From Sophora flavescens (taxonomy: Eukaryota; Streptophyta; Magnoliopsida; Fabales; Fabaceae): a stretch of DNA of 64,000 bases. The position numbers were made by a program, and so were the translations under genes. Where the stretch lies: positions 42,642,783-42,706,782 of the forward strand of contig CM061068.1 of NCBI GenBank assembly GCA_030762895.1, written 5' to 3'. This document shows positions 11,241-22,456 of the stretch, piece after piece. The notes beneath the pieces were generated by a model that worked only from the letters and a program-made list of their open reading frames with translations, had not been told where the DNA came from and made no database searches. Each line of letters opens with the position of its first letter. The stretch's first letter is position 1.

Positions 11241-11252
11241 TGGTATCAGAGC
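11241..11252 (+). other. C1 primer binding site, initiator tRNA-Met
   Basis: TGGTATCAGAGC, the standard plant copia primer site, two bases after the LTR end at 11238. Confidence 0.95.
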
Positions 11253-11288
11253 TAAAACTCTTGTTACAAAGCTTAATAACTTCAAGAG

Positions 11289-12240
11289 ATGGCTACAAAT
11301 GATATCCTGGGTGATGAGGATTCACTCACTAGACCCCCTGCCTTTAATGGCTCCCAATACATGTATTAGAAAGAGAGAATGCTTATCTTTCTTGAGCCTG
11401 CAGGTTTAGATGTATTAGATGCTGTTGAAAATGGTCCCTATGTTCCATTTATTCTTGACGCTAAGGGAAATAAACAAACTAAACCAAAAGATGACTGGAA
11501 TGGTGATGATAAAAGAAGAGTTGGTTATAATGCTAAGGAAAAAAATATTATAACAGCTGCTTTGAATTATGATGAGTTTTCAGGGTCTCCAATTGCAAAA
11601 CGACAAAGCAAATATGGGATACTCTTCAACTCACTCATGAAGGAACCAACGATGTGAAAAGAGCAAGAATGAATGCACTAGTCCAAGAATATGAACTCTT
11701 TCACATGAAGAATGGTGAGGAGATAGATGACCTGCAAAAGAGGTTTACACACATTGTGAACCAGCTAGAAGGACTCAGACATACAATCACAGATGAGAAA
11801 AAGATTAACAAGATAATGAGATGTTTGAGTCATGAATGGCAGCCAAAAATCACTGTAATTACTGAAGCAAAGGATCTAGACACCATGCAGATTGCTACTT
11901 TATTTGGCAAGTTGAAAGAACAGGAATTGGAACTCAATAGATTGAAAAGTCATGAAGATAAGGAGAAAAAGAAGAAAGGACTCTCACTCAAGGCTCATAT
12001 CTCCAAAGAATCAATAGAAAGTGATGAAGATTAACACCTTGATGAAAGTGAAGAATCCGAAGAAGAAGACATGGGATTGCTTGTGAGGAAATTTAGAAGA
12101 TTCATGAAAAAGAATAGAAACAAGAAGCAATTCAGTTTTCCTACCATAAAGAACACGAACAAAGGTGAAAGCTCTTCCTCAACAATCAAATGCTTTGAAT
12201 GTGGAAAGCTTGGACACTACAAAAATGAATGTCCAAAGCT
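11289..12240 (+). pseudogene. C1 gag with zinc knuckle
   Basis: Copia Gag starting at ATGGCTACAAATGATATC (11289). Early residues give PPAFNGSQY followed by an in-frame TAG where a tryptophan codon is usual. The segment 11654-12034 is the UBN2/gag capsid region (EYELFHMKNGEEIDDLQKRF, INKIMRCLSHEW, FGKLKEQELE). A CCHC zinc knuckle CFECGKLGHYKNEC is at about 12191-12232 and binds element RNA in the family. Stops at about 12032 and 12241 and a frame break near 11640 make it non-coding as a whole. The stops look like C-to-T or G-to-A changes. Confidence 0.88.
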
Positions 12241-12241
12241 A

Positions 12242-12990
12242 TAAAAGAAAGAAAAGTATGAGAAGAGTGACAACAAAGAAAAGAAAGGAAGAAAGCCTAG
12301 GAGAGCATACATAGCTTCGGAAGAAAATGATATGGATTCCACTAGTAGTGAATCTGAAAATGAAGAAGCCAACCTATGTCTCATGGCAAATCAACAAAGT
12401 GATAGTGAAACCGAGGTAAATGATTCTTCTCCTACCTATGATGAGTTACAAGATGCTTTTGATGAATTTCATGAAGAATATGTTAAAATTGGTAAACAAC
12501 TTATATCTTCTAGGAAGATCATCGCAAAACAATGTAGTGACTATGCATCTTTACAAATACAGGTTAAAGAACTAGAAGCTAAAAATTCACAATTACTTGC
12601 ATCTAGTTCAATATGCACCAAATGCACTACACTAGAAAAGGAAGTTGAAAAACTGAATACAACTCTATCTAAGTTTACTTTGGGTAGAGATAACTTGAAT
12701 GCCATATTAGGATAGCAAAATGGTGTGTATGACAAAGCTGGAATTGGATATAAGCCAATGGTACATGAAAAATCTTTTAATAAGCTTTTTGTTGCACCTA
12801 TTTCCTCAACTAGTCCTTTTGTTAAATGCTATTATTGTCTAAAGAAAGGTCATACAGCTGCTACTCGTAGACTTAGAAAGAACATTCATGTTGGCATTAA
12901 ACAAATTTGGGTTCCAAAAGGAACTTATGTTGCTAGTAACACCAGAGGACCCAACCAGATTTGGGTACCTAAAGAAAAAGTATAAAAATA
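12242..12990 (+). pseudogene. C1 linker between gag and protease, second CCHC-like site
   Basis: Acidic and coiled-coil-like linker, as in SIRE-type polyproteins: 12332-12715 encodes DSETEVNDSSPTYDELQDAF and heptad-like stretches. A second knuckle CYYCLKKGHTAATR at 12827-12868 has lost its last cysteine (R in place of C). Frames are interrupted at 12713 and 12985. Confidence 0.7.
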
Positions 12991-13000
12991 TGTTTTGTAG

Positions 13001-14381
13001 GTGTGTTTGAAGGCCAAAAGCTCAAGCTGGTTTTTAGATAGTGGCTGCTCCAAACACATGATCGGAGACATCACAAAATTTACATCTTTCACTCCCAAAG
13101 AAGGTGAAAATGTCACCTATGGACAACAACAAAGGAAGAATTCTTGGTGTTGGGACAATAGGAAAAATTCCAGCAATCAAGATTGAGGATGTTCTCTATG
13201 TGGAAGGGCTCAAACACAATCTACTAAGTATAAGCCAATTATGTGATAAAGGCTACAAGGTAAACTTTAACTCAAATTTGTGTATGATCGAATCTATTCA
13301 TGATAATAACATAAAATTGATTGGAAAGAGAATCAATAACATCTATATGCTAGACTTAGACAATTTAATTTCTAATGATGCATGTTGCTTAATTTCTAAA
13401 GAAGATGAAAATTGGCTCTGGCATAGGAGAATAACTCACATTCATATGGATCACTTGAATAAATTTATTTCCAAAGAACTTGTAATTGGTTTACCAAATA
13501 AAAAAATTGTTAAATAAGGCTTATGTGATGCATGCCAAAAGGGTAAACAAGTGAAAACCTCATTTAAGGCTAAAAACATTGTTTCAACTAGTAGACCCTT
13601 ACAATTGCTGCACATGGACCTTTTTGGACCTTCTAGGACAAAAAGCTTTGGTGGAAATCTTTATGCTCTTGTAATTGTTGATGACTTCTCTAGATTTACT
13701 TGGACCTATTTCTTAGCGCAAAAGAATGAAGCTTTTAAAGCTTTTAAGAAAATGGCTAAGGTTGCTCAAAATGAGAAAGACGTGAAAATTGTTTCAATTA
13801 GGAGTGACCATGGAGGAGAATTCCAAAACGAGAAGTTTGATAACTTTTGTGATGAACATGGTATAAAACATAATTTTTCTGAACCTAGAACTCCGCAACA
13901 AAATGGAGTAGTTGAGAGGAAAAATAGGTCACTTGAAGAAATTGCTAGAACCATGTTAAGTGACTCTAATTTACCAAAGTATTTTTGGGCTGATGATGTG
14001 AGTACTGCATGTTATGTTTTAAATAGAGTTCTAATAAGGCCAATTTTGAAGAAAACTCCATATGAACTTTACAAGGGAAGAAAACCTAACATTTCTCATT
14101 TTCATGTCTTTGGTTGTAAGTGTTTTGTGCTAAATAATGACAAGGATAATCTTGGGAAATTTGATCCCAAAGCTGATGAGGGTATTTTCCTAGGTTATTC
14201 ATTAACTAGCAAAGCATATAGTGTTTAATAAGCGTACTTTATCAATGGAAGTGTTTTGTGCTAAATAATGACAAGGATAATCTTGGGAAATTTGATCCCA
14301 AAGCTGATGAGGGTATTTTCCTAGGTTATTCATTAACTAGCAAAGCATATAGTGTTTAATAAGCGTACTTTATCAATGGAA
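13001..14381 (+). pseudogene. C1 protease and integrase
   Basis: The protease active site is SSSWFLDSGCSKHM (DSG) at about 13020-13062. The integrase N-terminal zinc region follows (LWHRRITHIHMDHL, with the second pair CDACQKGKQ after an in-frame TAA at about 13515). The catalytic core is 13551-14228: VIVDDFSRFTWTYF, then SDHGGEFQN and EPRTPQQNGVVERKNR, giving the D, D and E of the DDE triad. The C-terminal region LGKFDPKADEGIFLGYS is followed by a TAA and duplicated at 14251. The family role is polyprotein cleavage and integration of cDNA. Stops and frameshifts show this copy is dead. Confidence 0.9.
14120..14381 (+). repeat. 131-bp perfect tandem duplication in C1 integrase
   Basis: 14120-14250 is repeated at 14251-14381, starting GTGTTTTGTGCTAAATAATG and ending TTTATCAATGGAA. 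I see no difference between the two units. The length is not a multiple of three, so it also shifts frame. Confidence 0.93.
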
Positions 14382-16161
14382 GAATCTGTTCACATAACAT
14401 TTGATGAGTCTAACCCCAAAAGGTTGGGAAATGACATTTTTGATGATGCAGAAACTCTTGAGGATGAAGTGAAATCTCATGAAGGAAAGGAGAGTAACAA
14501 GGAAAAGTAAGATGAAGAGAGCAATAAAGAACCTCAAGCAGGACTTCAGCAAGAAAATCTTCCTAAGGAGTGGCAAGTTTCAAAGAATCATCCCCTAGAC
14601 AATATCATTGGTGAGATCACCAAAGGGGTAACCACTAGAAACTCTTTAAGGAATATTTGCAATACCATGGCGTTTGTATCTCAAATAGAACCAAAATGTG
14701 TTGATTAAGCTATTAATGATGAACATTGGATGATTGCAATGCAAGAGGAGTTAAATCAATTTAAAAGGAACAAAGTTTGGAATTTAGTTCCAAAACCCAA
14801 AAGTAACCAAATAATCGGAACTAAATGGGTGTTTAGAAACAAAATGGAAGAGAATGGAATAATAGTAAGAAACAAGGCTAGACTAGTAGCTAAGGGATAT
14901 AATCAAGAAGAAGGAATTGATTATGATGAAACATATGCTCCCGTAGCTAGATTAGAAGCCATAAGAATGCTCTTAGCCTATGCGTGTATAATGAACTTTA
15001 AACTGTACCAAATGGATGTGAAAAATGCTTTTTTAAATGGTACAATACAAGAGGAAGTATATGTAAGCCAACCCCCTGGCTTTGTTGATAGTGAGCTCCC
15101 AAATCATGTCTATAAACTGACTAAACTCTATGGACTCAAGCAAGCTCCTAGAGCTTGGTATGAGAGGTTAAGCAATTTTCTCCTAGAGAAAGACTTTAAA
15201 AGAGGAAAAGTTGATGCAAAACTATTTACTAAAACAAAAGCACACAATATCTTACTTGTTTAAATATATGCTGATGACATTATTTTTGGTGCTACTAATG
15301 AGTCTTTATGCAAGGAATTTGGTGAATTAATGCAAAGTGAATTTGAAATGTCCATGATGGGAGAGCTTACCTTCTTTCTTGGAATTCAAATTAAACAATG
15401 CCAAGATGGAACCTTCATAAGCCAAACAAAGTATTGCAAGGAACTACTAAAGAAGTTTGGAATCGAAAGCGCAAAGGAAATGACAACACCAATGAGTCCA
15501 GTCTGCTACTTGGACAAAGATGAACATGGTAAATCTATAGATGTATCCAAGTATAGAGGTATTATCGGATCCTTACTTTATCTCACTGCAAGTAGGCCAG
15601 ATATAATGTTTAGTGTGTGTATGTGTGCAAGGTATCAAGCTAATCCTAAAGAATCACATCTTACTGCAGTTAAAAGAATCATGAAGTATCTTTTAGGAAC
15701 AAAAGAAATGGGGCTATGGTATCCCAAGGGATCCACTTGCACATTAATAGGATATTCCGACTCTGACTTTGCTGGATGCAAGTTAGATAGGAAGAGCACA
15801 AGTGGAACATGCCATTTATTAGGAAATTCCCTAGTGTCTTGGTTTAGTAAAAAGCAAACTAGTGTGGCCTTATCCACAGCTGAAGCAGAATATGTTGCAG
15901 CTGGGAGTTATTGTGCTCAAATCCTATGGATGTAACAACAATTAATTGACTATGGTGTTTATCTAGATCATGTACCAATAAATTGTGATAACACTAGTGC
16001 AATTAATCTAACAAAGAACCCAATTGTGCACTCAAAAACCAAACATATTGAAATTAGGCATCATTTTATCAGGGATCATATTCAAAGTGGTGATGTTGTG
16101 ATTGAACATATAGATACAACCAAGCAATTAGCTGATATTTTCACCAAACCACTAAATAAGT
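14382..16161 (+). pseudogene. C1 reverse transcriptase and RNase H
   Basis: The reverse transcriptase starts near 14730 ([71 protein letters not shown]). It is cut by TAA at 15261, just before the catalytic YADD (15267-15278). The rest (15330-15935) has MGELTFFLGIQI and SRPDIMFSVC. RNase H follows with YSDSDFAGCKLDRKSTSG, ALSTAEAEYVA, a TAA at 15933, then CDNTSAINLTKNP and HIEIRHHFIRD, ending ADIFTKPL near 16155. All domain motifs are present in order; four or more nonsense changes make it inactive. Confidence 0.92.
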
Positions 16162-16481
16162 AGAGTTTTTTCTTTATAAGAAGGGAACTTGACATAATTG
16201 ATCCTCAAAATAATTGATATCAGATGTTATTTTTGATAATAGAGTCAATATGACAAGCAAGGCAGCACAAGTTGCTGAAAATTATGAAGGACATGGGCAA
16301 AATGCATTTATCTAGTCTCAATTTAGACTAAGTGTCCTTAGGTGTCTGTAATTCTTTTTCTTATTTTAGTGTTTTGGATGTTTTGATGCATTACATAAGT
16401 TCTGAAATGATTTATTATCAATGAATGCAAGACTGTTTTTCAGTTTGATTTCAATATTCTCCATAGTTCCTTTTTGATAAC

Positions 16482-17815
16482 TGTTGAAGGTTTGGCAAGT
16501 GCACCAAATCGTACAAGTAATAATAATGAGAGTAGAGTATCGTCCCACGAGGATTGAGATTCAAGTAACAATGAACACTAAGCAATCGATATTTGAACGG
16601 ATAAAACTCATAGTTCCAGCATTTAACTGAGATGTTGAATTAAGTATTGTTACAAAGGTAATCGAAATAGGTTTTCTGTTATCACACAATCAATACAATG
16701 GAAAACAAATGAACAATTAAAAGGAATCAAGTATTTCAAACGGTTAGGAATCGGAATCACTCAATCTTCACTTGATGTAACTCATAGAACCCTAATATTC
16801 AATTCAATTCATTTAATTGACATTCAAGCCACTGATTTAGATCTATCCCTAATTCCTTAGGTGATAATCCTTTGTTACAAATTATGAACCCTAATTCCTT
16901 AGGTGAATCAGAATTAGCACAAGCAATAGGCACAAAGCTTACAAGGAATGCACTTTGCAATGAAGTTCTATTCCTAGAATCAACCTCACAAGTGGTAATC
17001 TAATTCGGTTCTAGCATGAACACACATTTTCCAATTATGCATTCATTCATATGATCAATTTCATGAATGGCCAATTCAGGAAAAAGCATTAAGCATTGAA
17101 AAGATTACTCAAATTGAACGAATCTGAATTGAGATCGAGTTGGAACGAACTTACATCAAGGTCTGATTGAACTCATCCTATCCTAACCTATGGAATTTAG
17201 GAATTCATAGTTACGAGATGAAATCTAGAAGAAATAGAAAAGATCCGAGGTCGAGAAGCCATGCAATCTTCAAACCTTTCTTCCCAAAGCTCTTGAACTC
17301 CCTGGTTTCTACACCTCTCCGAGAACACAGAGTAGAATCGGAGTAAAAATGACCAAAAGTCCCTCTTGAATCTGTTCAAACCGTATTTATCTTGGTTCTC
17401 GCTCGTCTGCCTTGCCATTTGGCGCCCCCAACTGCGCTGGGCGCTCAAACATCTTCTGCTCTGAAAGCAGTGGCACTGGCGCTATTTCCTAGAGTGGGGC
17501 GCTAGCCATGCTACTGGCGCTGGGCGCCCTTCTTCTTCTGCTTGGCGCTGGGCTCCAATTGCTAGAGGTGGGCGCTAGCTTCCTTCAATCTGCTAGCGCT
17601 GAGCGTCAATTGGAGGGGCTGAGCGCTGTGATACTATTCCTGCACATTTTCAACCTCTTTTAAGTATATTCTCAATATAAATTGAAATCTCAGGATCAAA
17701 ACACTATTCAAATGAATGTGTACATTTTATTATCACTTTTCCTATAATTTCTAGGATTATTTACAAACTCTTTCCTAATTACACTTCCAAACTAACATAT
17801 TTTACACATTCATCA
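16482..17815 (-). repeat. G2 3' LTR
   Basis: 1334 bp, TGTTGAAGG...CATTCATCA. A minus-strand TATA-like GATAAATAC at about 17387-17395 lies directly downstream of a GCGC-rich island at 17410-17640. Outside that island it is nearly identical to the other LTR. Confidence 0.95.
17410..17640. repeat. GGCGCTGGGCGC island in G2 3' LTR
   Basis: Repeated variants of GCGCTGGGCGC, GGGCGCTAGC and GCTGAGCGC with short spacers. It sits immediately upstream (in the minus direction) of the LTR TATA box. The matching island in the other LTR is 23385-23610 and differs by many small indels and substitutions. Confidence 0.85.
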
Positions 17816-19655
17816 CAACCCCAAACTTAGAAATTTTGCTTGTCCTCAAGCAAACAATTAAATTCAAAACAGGGGTGAATGAGATAGATTTTCATGGTCA
17901 ATTCTCTTGTGAAGCAAATTATTCATGCAAGACTTCAATTCCTTGACACTTTTGCAAAATAGACAAGCATCACACAATCATTCATAAATTCCAATTGATC
18001 ACAAGTTTCATGCTTTAGAACAATCAATCATAGTACAAAATTAGCTCCATTGAATGCACAAAATTATCCCTTGCAACCTCTCTGTTTCAGTGTTTCACAC
18101 ATCCTCACTTGGTCATGTTTGCTCTCAATTCCAATCATCATGCATTCCCCAATCCTAATCTTGATAAGATGCTAGGAACATACATCACAAATGCCAATGC
18201 AACACATATCATGAGGTCTTTTATTTGGATGTAATGGGGCTTAGGTACGGGTGGATGAGAATAAGGATATATATGCTATGCTACTTTGGCTTCAAGGACT
18301 ATTTGGACTCTTTTGGAATTTTCACTTGCCTAGTCTAGCTACAAGCACATGAGCACACAATTTGTGCTATTTCCTTTTTATTCATTTCCAACTATTTCTT
18401 TTTCTCTTTTTCTCTTGTTGCTTCTTGTTTTAATTTTCTTTTCTTTCTATTTTGCCTTTTTCTTTCTTTGTATACTTTCTCTTTCCTTTTCCTCTTTTTG
18501 GCTTTTTCTATTTTTCATTTTTTTTTTCTAGTAGGCCTCTTTAGTGGCCTACTTACCACCCCAAACTTAATTTGCTTGCTTGTCCCTAAGCAAGAGAACA
18601 ACCCCAAACTTAAGTCCAAACATTCCTCTAAGCCAAAGTAGTGGAATAAAATGGTTTTATCGCTTTTTAGGCTTGTAATGAACTATCATACCAAGAACAA
18701 TAGGTCAAGGCTCAATTGGGCTTAACAATGGTAAATGATAGGTTGGCAATTATGGCACTAAGCTTAAACAAAGAATTAATGCCTCAATCATTTATGCATA
18801 TGCAAGAACATTGCAACAATGACAAGCATGCAAGGCAAGAAAAGGTGAGAACATGCAAGTGATGGACAATCACACATGAAAGAAACAAGTCATCTGGATA
18901 ATGTGCCAGAGCATTTGGGCTCAAAAGCTCACAGTTAATGGTTATGTGCAAGAGAAAATCCATGCATCCAACATTGCATCAATCATAGCATGAAAAATTG
19001 TCATAAACAATTCACAAGGATCCATGGTTTCAATGAAATCATATGCCGAGCAAGTATAAAATGCATCATGTTAGAAATATCAGGCAAGCAAAAGTTCTAT
19101 GCTCACTAGAGAATCTACACAAGAATCCATTCAACACAAGTTGTGCAATCTATGCAAGTTTGGGCAATTTATTCCTACAATTAACTAACAAATGAAAGAG
19201 GGTAAAGAAAAATTAAGACAGAGTTTAGAGCACCCCCTTTCTTCTGCACAATGGATGAGCATGTGAATTTTTTTTTTTTTTTTTTTGAAGATTGAAACAG
19301 CGCTCAGCCTCCCCCTGGGCGCCCAGCTCTGGCTGCCTAGCGCCCAGCTCTGGCTGTCTGGCGCCCAGCGCTAGCTGTCCAGAAGCTGCAGAAATGTGCA
19401 GCGCTCGTCCTTCCTGCGGAGCGCCCAGCGCCACTCATCCTGGTAGTCTCGACTTTTCCTATCTTGGGCGTCAAGCGAGCGCCCAAGCGTTAGCGATTTA
19501 CCTTCAAATTTTCCCACTTCCTCTGCTGCTAATTCTTTGGCCTACTCAAATCTGTACCAAATGTCAGAATGAACTTTACACAGTAAGATGCATCATAATG
19601 TGTGATGAAAGATAAGGGAAAAAAAAATTTCAAATAAAATCTAATCTAATCTAGT
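17816..19655 (-). mobile_element. G2 3' noncoding internal region
   Basis: No gene is seen. It starts with the purine tract beside the LTR. It contains a pyrimidine-rich stretch at 18360-18535 (long T/C runs), a second phrase ACCCCAAACTTAATTTGCTTGCTTGTCC at about 18557 resembling the sequence at the tract (17819), a run of 23 T near 19267-19289, and a second GCGC island at 19290-19490. Short ORFs here are low-complexity. Confidence 0.75.
19290..19490. repeat. Second GCGC island in G2 internal region
   Basis: GCGCCCAGCTCTGGCTG units repeat three times at about 19317-19380, then GCGCCCAGCGC variants follow to 19490. It has the same vocabulary as the LTR islands but sits in the untranslated 3' part of the internal region. 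Confidence 0.8.
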
Positions 19656-19710
19656 CTTGGGTTGCCTCCCAAAAAGCGCTTCTTTAACGTCACTAGCTTG
19701 ACGCCGATTA
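19656..19710 (-). promoter_or_regulatory. Conserved hairpin motif downstream of gag-pro (G2)
   Basis: The minus strand reads AAGCGCTTTTTGGGAGGCAA and then CCCAAGAC. It has the palindrome AAGCGCTT, and the arms TTGGG/CCCAA with loop AGGCAA. It lies just after the stop of the protease ORF at 19719. The equivalent G1 block is at 4300-4350. Confidence 0.65.
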
Positions 19711-19718
19711 TTTAATGC

Positions 19719-20654
19719 TCAAGGTGGCTTGAATGAACAGAAAAATGGAGCATTTTTGTTGCTTTTCTTGCCACCACTGGTCACATTATTCCCACCATTA
19801 ACCAATGGTGTATTGCCCTTCTTTGATGAATCATCTTCTTTTGGCCAAAGTGGTTGGAATTGAGATGACCATTGAGACTTCCTCTTCTTCTTTTTCTTTC
19901 TGTTCCCATTGCTCTTCTTTTTCTTCTCATGTTCATCCTTGCGAACTTCTTGGATTTCCTGGCTTTGCACAAATTGAACTTGAGCATGAGTAGTTGGTGA
20001 AGTTCCCATAGGCTCCTTATCAAACATGTTCACAACCATTTGTTCTTCATTCACCTTTAGTATAATCTCGCCTTTTGATACATCTATCAAAGCTCCGGCG
20101 GTCGCCAAGAAGGGTCTTCCAAAAATCAATGGAATGCTCACATCTTCCTCAATGTCCATCACAAAGAAATCCATGGGAAATATGAACTTTCCTACTTTCA
20201 CAAGTAAATCCTCCACCAAACCATATGGTCTCCTAATTGATCTATCTGCAAGTTGCAATGAGATCATGGTTGGTTCCACATCATGAATTCCAAGCTTCTT
20301 CATCATGGATAATGGCATTAGATTAATACTTGCCCCAAGGTCGCATAGGGCTCTAGCCTTTATTACATCTCCAATGACGCAAGGAATGGTAAAGGATCCG
20401 GGATCCCTCAACTTAGGTGGAAGCTTGTGTTGGAGAATTGAGCTACAGCTTTCAGTCAAAGCCACTACCTCACTTGATTCAATCTTTCTCTTCTTTTCAA
20501 GCCATTCTCTCATGAACTTGGCATTTGATGGCATACTCTCTAATTCTTCAGCAAAGGGAATATTTATATGCAATTGTTTGAAGGTATCCAAGAACCTATT
20601 AGATTGCTCTTCTTTCTTTTTCCTCTTCTTCTCGATTGGATATGGCAATTTCAC
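19719..20654 (-). CDS. G2 retropepsin-like protease ORF
   Basis: 311-aa ORF starting MKLPYPIEKKRKKKEEQSNR. Residues about 20-95 form the linker typical before plant gypsy proteases (FLDTFKQLHINIPFAEEL, LPPKLRDPGSFTIPC). The catalytic motif ALCDLGASINLMP is at about residues 104-116, followed by LADRSIRRPYGLVEDL, PMDFFVMD and IFGRPFLATAGALIDV. The family cleaves Gag and Pol during particle maturation. After residue 200 the protein becomes lysine- and asparagine-rich and stops, where autonomous elements continue into reverse transcriptase. Upstream Gag is in another frame, with stops between. It may still be translatable alone, but this is unproven. Confidence 0.88.
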   Translation of the reverse strand: MKLPYPIEKKRKKKEEQSNRFLDTFKQLHINIPFAEELESMPSNAKFMREWLEKKRKIESSEVVALTESCSSILQHKLPPKLRDPGSFTIPCVIGDVIKARALCDLGASINLMPLSMMKKLGIHDVEPTMISLQLADRSIRRPYGLVEDLLVKVGKFIFPMDFFVMDIEEDVSIPLIFGRPFLATAGALIDVSKGEIILKVNEEQMVVNMFDKEPMGTSPTTHAQVQFVQSQEIQEVRKDEHEKKKKSNGNRKKKKKRKSQWSSQFQPLWPKEDDSSKKGNTPLVNGGNNVTSGGKKSNKNAPFFCSFKPP

Positions 20655-20762
20655 ATAAGAAGGAATCTCTTTGCGGCTTGCCCCCTTCTTTCAAAAAGCT
20701 GACTCTTTGTCTTTCTCAAGATAGAATTTTCATCAACTAATTTCAGTTTCTTTTCCTTCCTA

Positions 20763-21368
20763 TCATCTTGAGGTTCCTCCTTTTCTTTCCTTTTTGAACT
20801 TTCTTCTTTCTCTTCGATTATCAACTATCTCCTTTCTCAATGCAGAATTTTCAGCATTTTGACTTGAGAAATGCTTAACACCCGGCTCTGCTAGCTCTCC
20901 ACTTAGCAACATGATGGTTTTGCACTCCTCCTTTGGATTATTAGTGTTTTTTCCAGAAACTCCTGCACTTAATGCACTAGAAAGCTGTCCAATCTGCACT
21001 TCAAGGTTCTTTATTGATGCATCGGTATTCTTGAAGTTAGATTGGGTGACTTGAATGAATTGTGCAAGAGTGCTCTCCCACTTGTTCATCCTCTCATCGG
21101 TATCATGATGTGGTTGATTTTGAAGTAGTGGTTGTTGTGAAGGTGTATTGTCTTGTGGAGCTTCTTGTGACCAAGGAAAGTTAGGGTGCTTCTTCCAATT
21201 TTGATTATAAGAGTTGGAGTGCAAATTCTGCCCTTGTCTTGGAAAATTCCCCATGTACTTTGCTTCCTCTTGAGAACTTAGAGATGCTTCACACTTACCA
21301 TTATCATGCCCTCCTCCACAAAAATCACAGCTCATGACTTGTTGTCCTTGTGTTGGTCCTAGACTCAT
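20763..21368 (-). CDS. G2 Gag C-terminal part with zinc-knuckle-like site
   Basis: 201-aa reading that continues Gag after an in-frame stop near 21486. It begins MSLGPTQGQQ and has the knuckle-like CDFCGGGHDNGKC, then a Gln/Asn/Pro-rich segment (NQNWKKHPNFPWSQEAPQ) and a coiled-coil-like part (TQSNFKNTDASIKNLEVQIG). The tail is highly basic (RRERRKFKKERK). In the family this part binds RNA and connects capsid to protease. It is interrupted from the rest of Gag by one stop and from protease by a frame change. Confidence 0.8.
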   Translation of the reverse strand: MSLGPTQGQQVMSCDFCGGGHDNGKCEASLSSQEEAKYMGNFPRQGQNLHSNSYNQNWKKHPNFPWSQEAPQDNTPSQQPLLQNQPHHDTDERMNKWESTLAQFIQVTQSNFKNTDASIKNLEVQIGQLSSALSAGVSGKNTNNPKEECKTIMLLSGELAEPGVKHFSSQNAENSALRKEIVDNRRERRKFKKERKGGTSR

Positions 21369-21485
21369 AGCCTTTAGTTGCTTTGTGTGATTGCATCCAA
21401 TTGATTTGTGATGATTTTGTTTTGAGCTAATATTGCATTTTGAGACTCAAGCTCCCATATCCCTCTCTTTGATGTGTTCCCTCTG

Positions 21486-22306
21486 TCATGGTTCATCGAG
21501 ATAATCATTGGATGCCATAGCTTCAATCAACCTTAAGGCCTCTTCCGCTGTTTTGGAATTCATAGATCCTCCGGCCGAAGCGTCCAACATAAGCTTTGTT
21601 GATGGCCTCAATCCATTACAAAAAATCTGCATTTGTTGAAGATCATCAAAGCCGTGATTGGGACACTTTCTTAGAAACTCCTTGAATCTTTCCCAAGCAT
21701 CATATAAGGTTTCACCATCACGTTGCATAAAGCTTGAGATTTCACCCCTCATCTTCACAAACTTGGACGGTGGGAAATACCTTGCTAAGAACTTCTCTTC
21801 CAAATCGTCCCAAGTTGTGATGCTTCCTTGAGGTTGAGATTGGAGCCATGCTTTGGCTCTATCTCTTAGTGAAAAAGGAAACAACCGCAGTCGTATCGCA
21901 TCATCGGTGGCCCCATTGATCTTGAGAGTCTCACATATCTCTATGAAATTCGAGATATGACTATTCGGATCTTCGGCTTCACTTCCTCCAAACTGATTTT
22001 GCTGCATAATATTGAGTAAAGCCGGTTTGATCTCAAAGTTGTTCGCAGCTACCGGTGGTCTAACAATGCTTGAGTGATTCGGTTGGTTGGACCACTGGAA
22101 TACTCTCCCAATGTTCTCCGGTTCCTATCCACATTTCCAGCCATGATCACCTCTTGTTGGACTTGAGATGAAGAAGGATTTTCTTTTGTCAAATTTTTAT
22201 TTCTCTGTTTTTGCCCTCTTGTTTTCTTTCGATTCTTCTTTGCTGTTTTCTCAATTTCTGGATCAAATAACAGCTCGCTTGTTGCTTTACCTCGCATACA
22301 CTGCAC
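21486..22306 (-). pseudogene. G2 Gag N-terminal and capsid core, one frameshift
   Basis: The N-terminal basic part (22306-22049) starts MQCMRGKATSELLFDPEIE, continues KKNRKKTRGQKQRNKN and reaches RRTLGEYSSG. A one-base shift near 22085 moves the reading to the frame of 22007-21486. That frame has the Gag core: DPNSHISNFIEICETL, RLRLFPFSLRDRAKAWLQ, TTWDDLEEKFLARYFPPSK and ETLYDAWERFKEFLRKCPNH, ending SNDYLDEP before a stop. Same family as G1 Gag but clearly diverged. Confidence 0.88.
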
Positions 22307-22430
22307 AAGATCTTCAATAGAATTTCAGGCATGCACTAATTCAAAATTTTCAGAGAAAACAGAAAATTAATCAAAAGAATAATAATGTTCAAATTAACAA
22401 ATGCTTTTGTTTTTGTTGCTATTGATCAAC

Positions 22431-22450
22431 AATCCCCGGCAACGGCGCCA
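22431..22450 (-). other. G2 primer binding site, tRNA-Asp
   Basis: Plus strand AATCCCCGGCAACGGCGCCA matches the plant tRNA-Asp 3' end at 19 of 20 positions. It lies six bases left of the LTR at 22457. Confidence 0.92.
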
Positions 22451-22456
22451 AAAACT

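Noticed and set aside
16162..16476. Possible envelope-like ORF expected after RNase H in SIRE elements
   Set aside because: No open frame of meaningful length is present before the G2 insertion, and only 341 bp of spacer before the 3' LTR remain after it.
18349..18531. 60-aa hydrophobic ORF (FFLCILSLSFSSF type)
   Set aside because: Low-complexity pyrimidine tract in the noncoding tail of G2.
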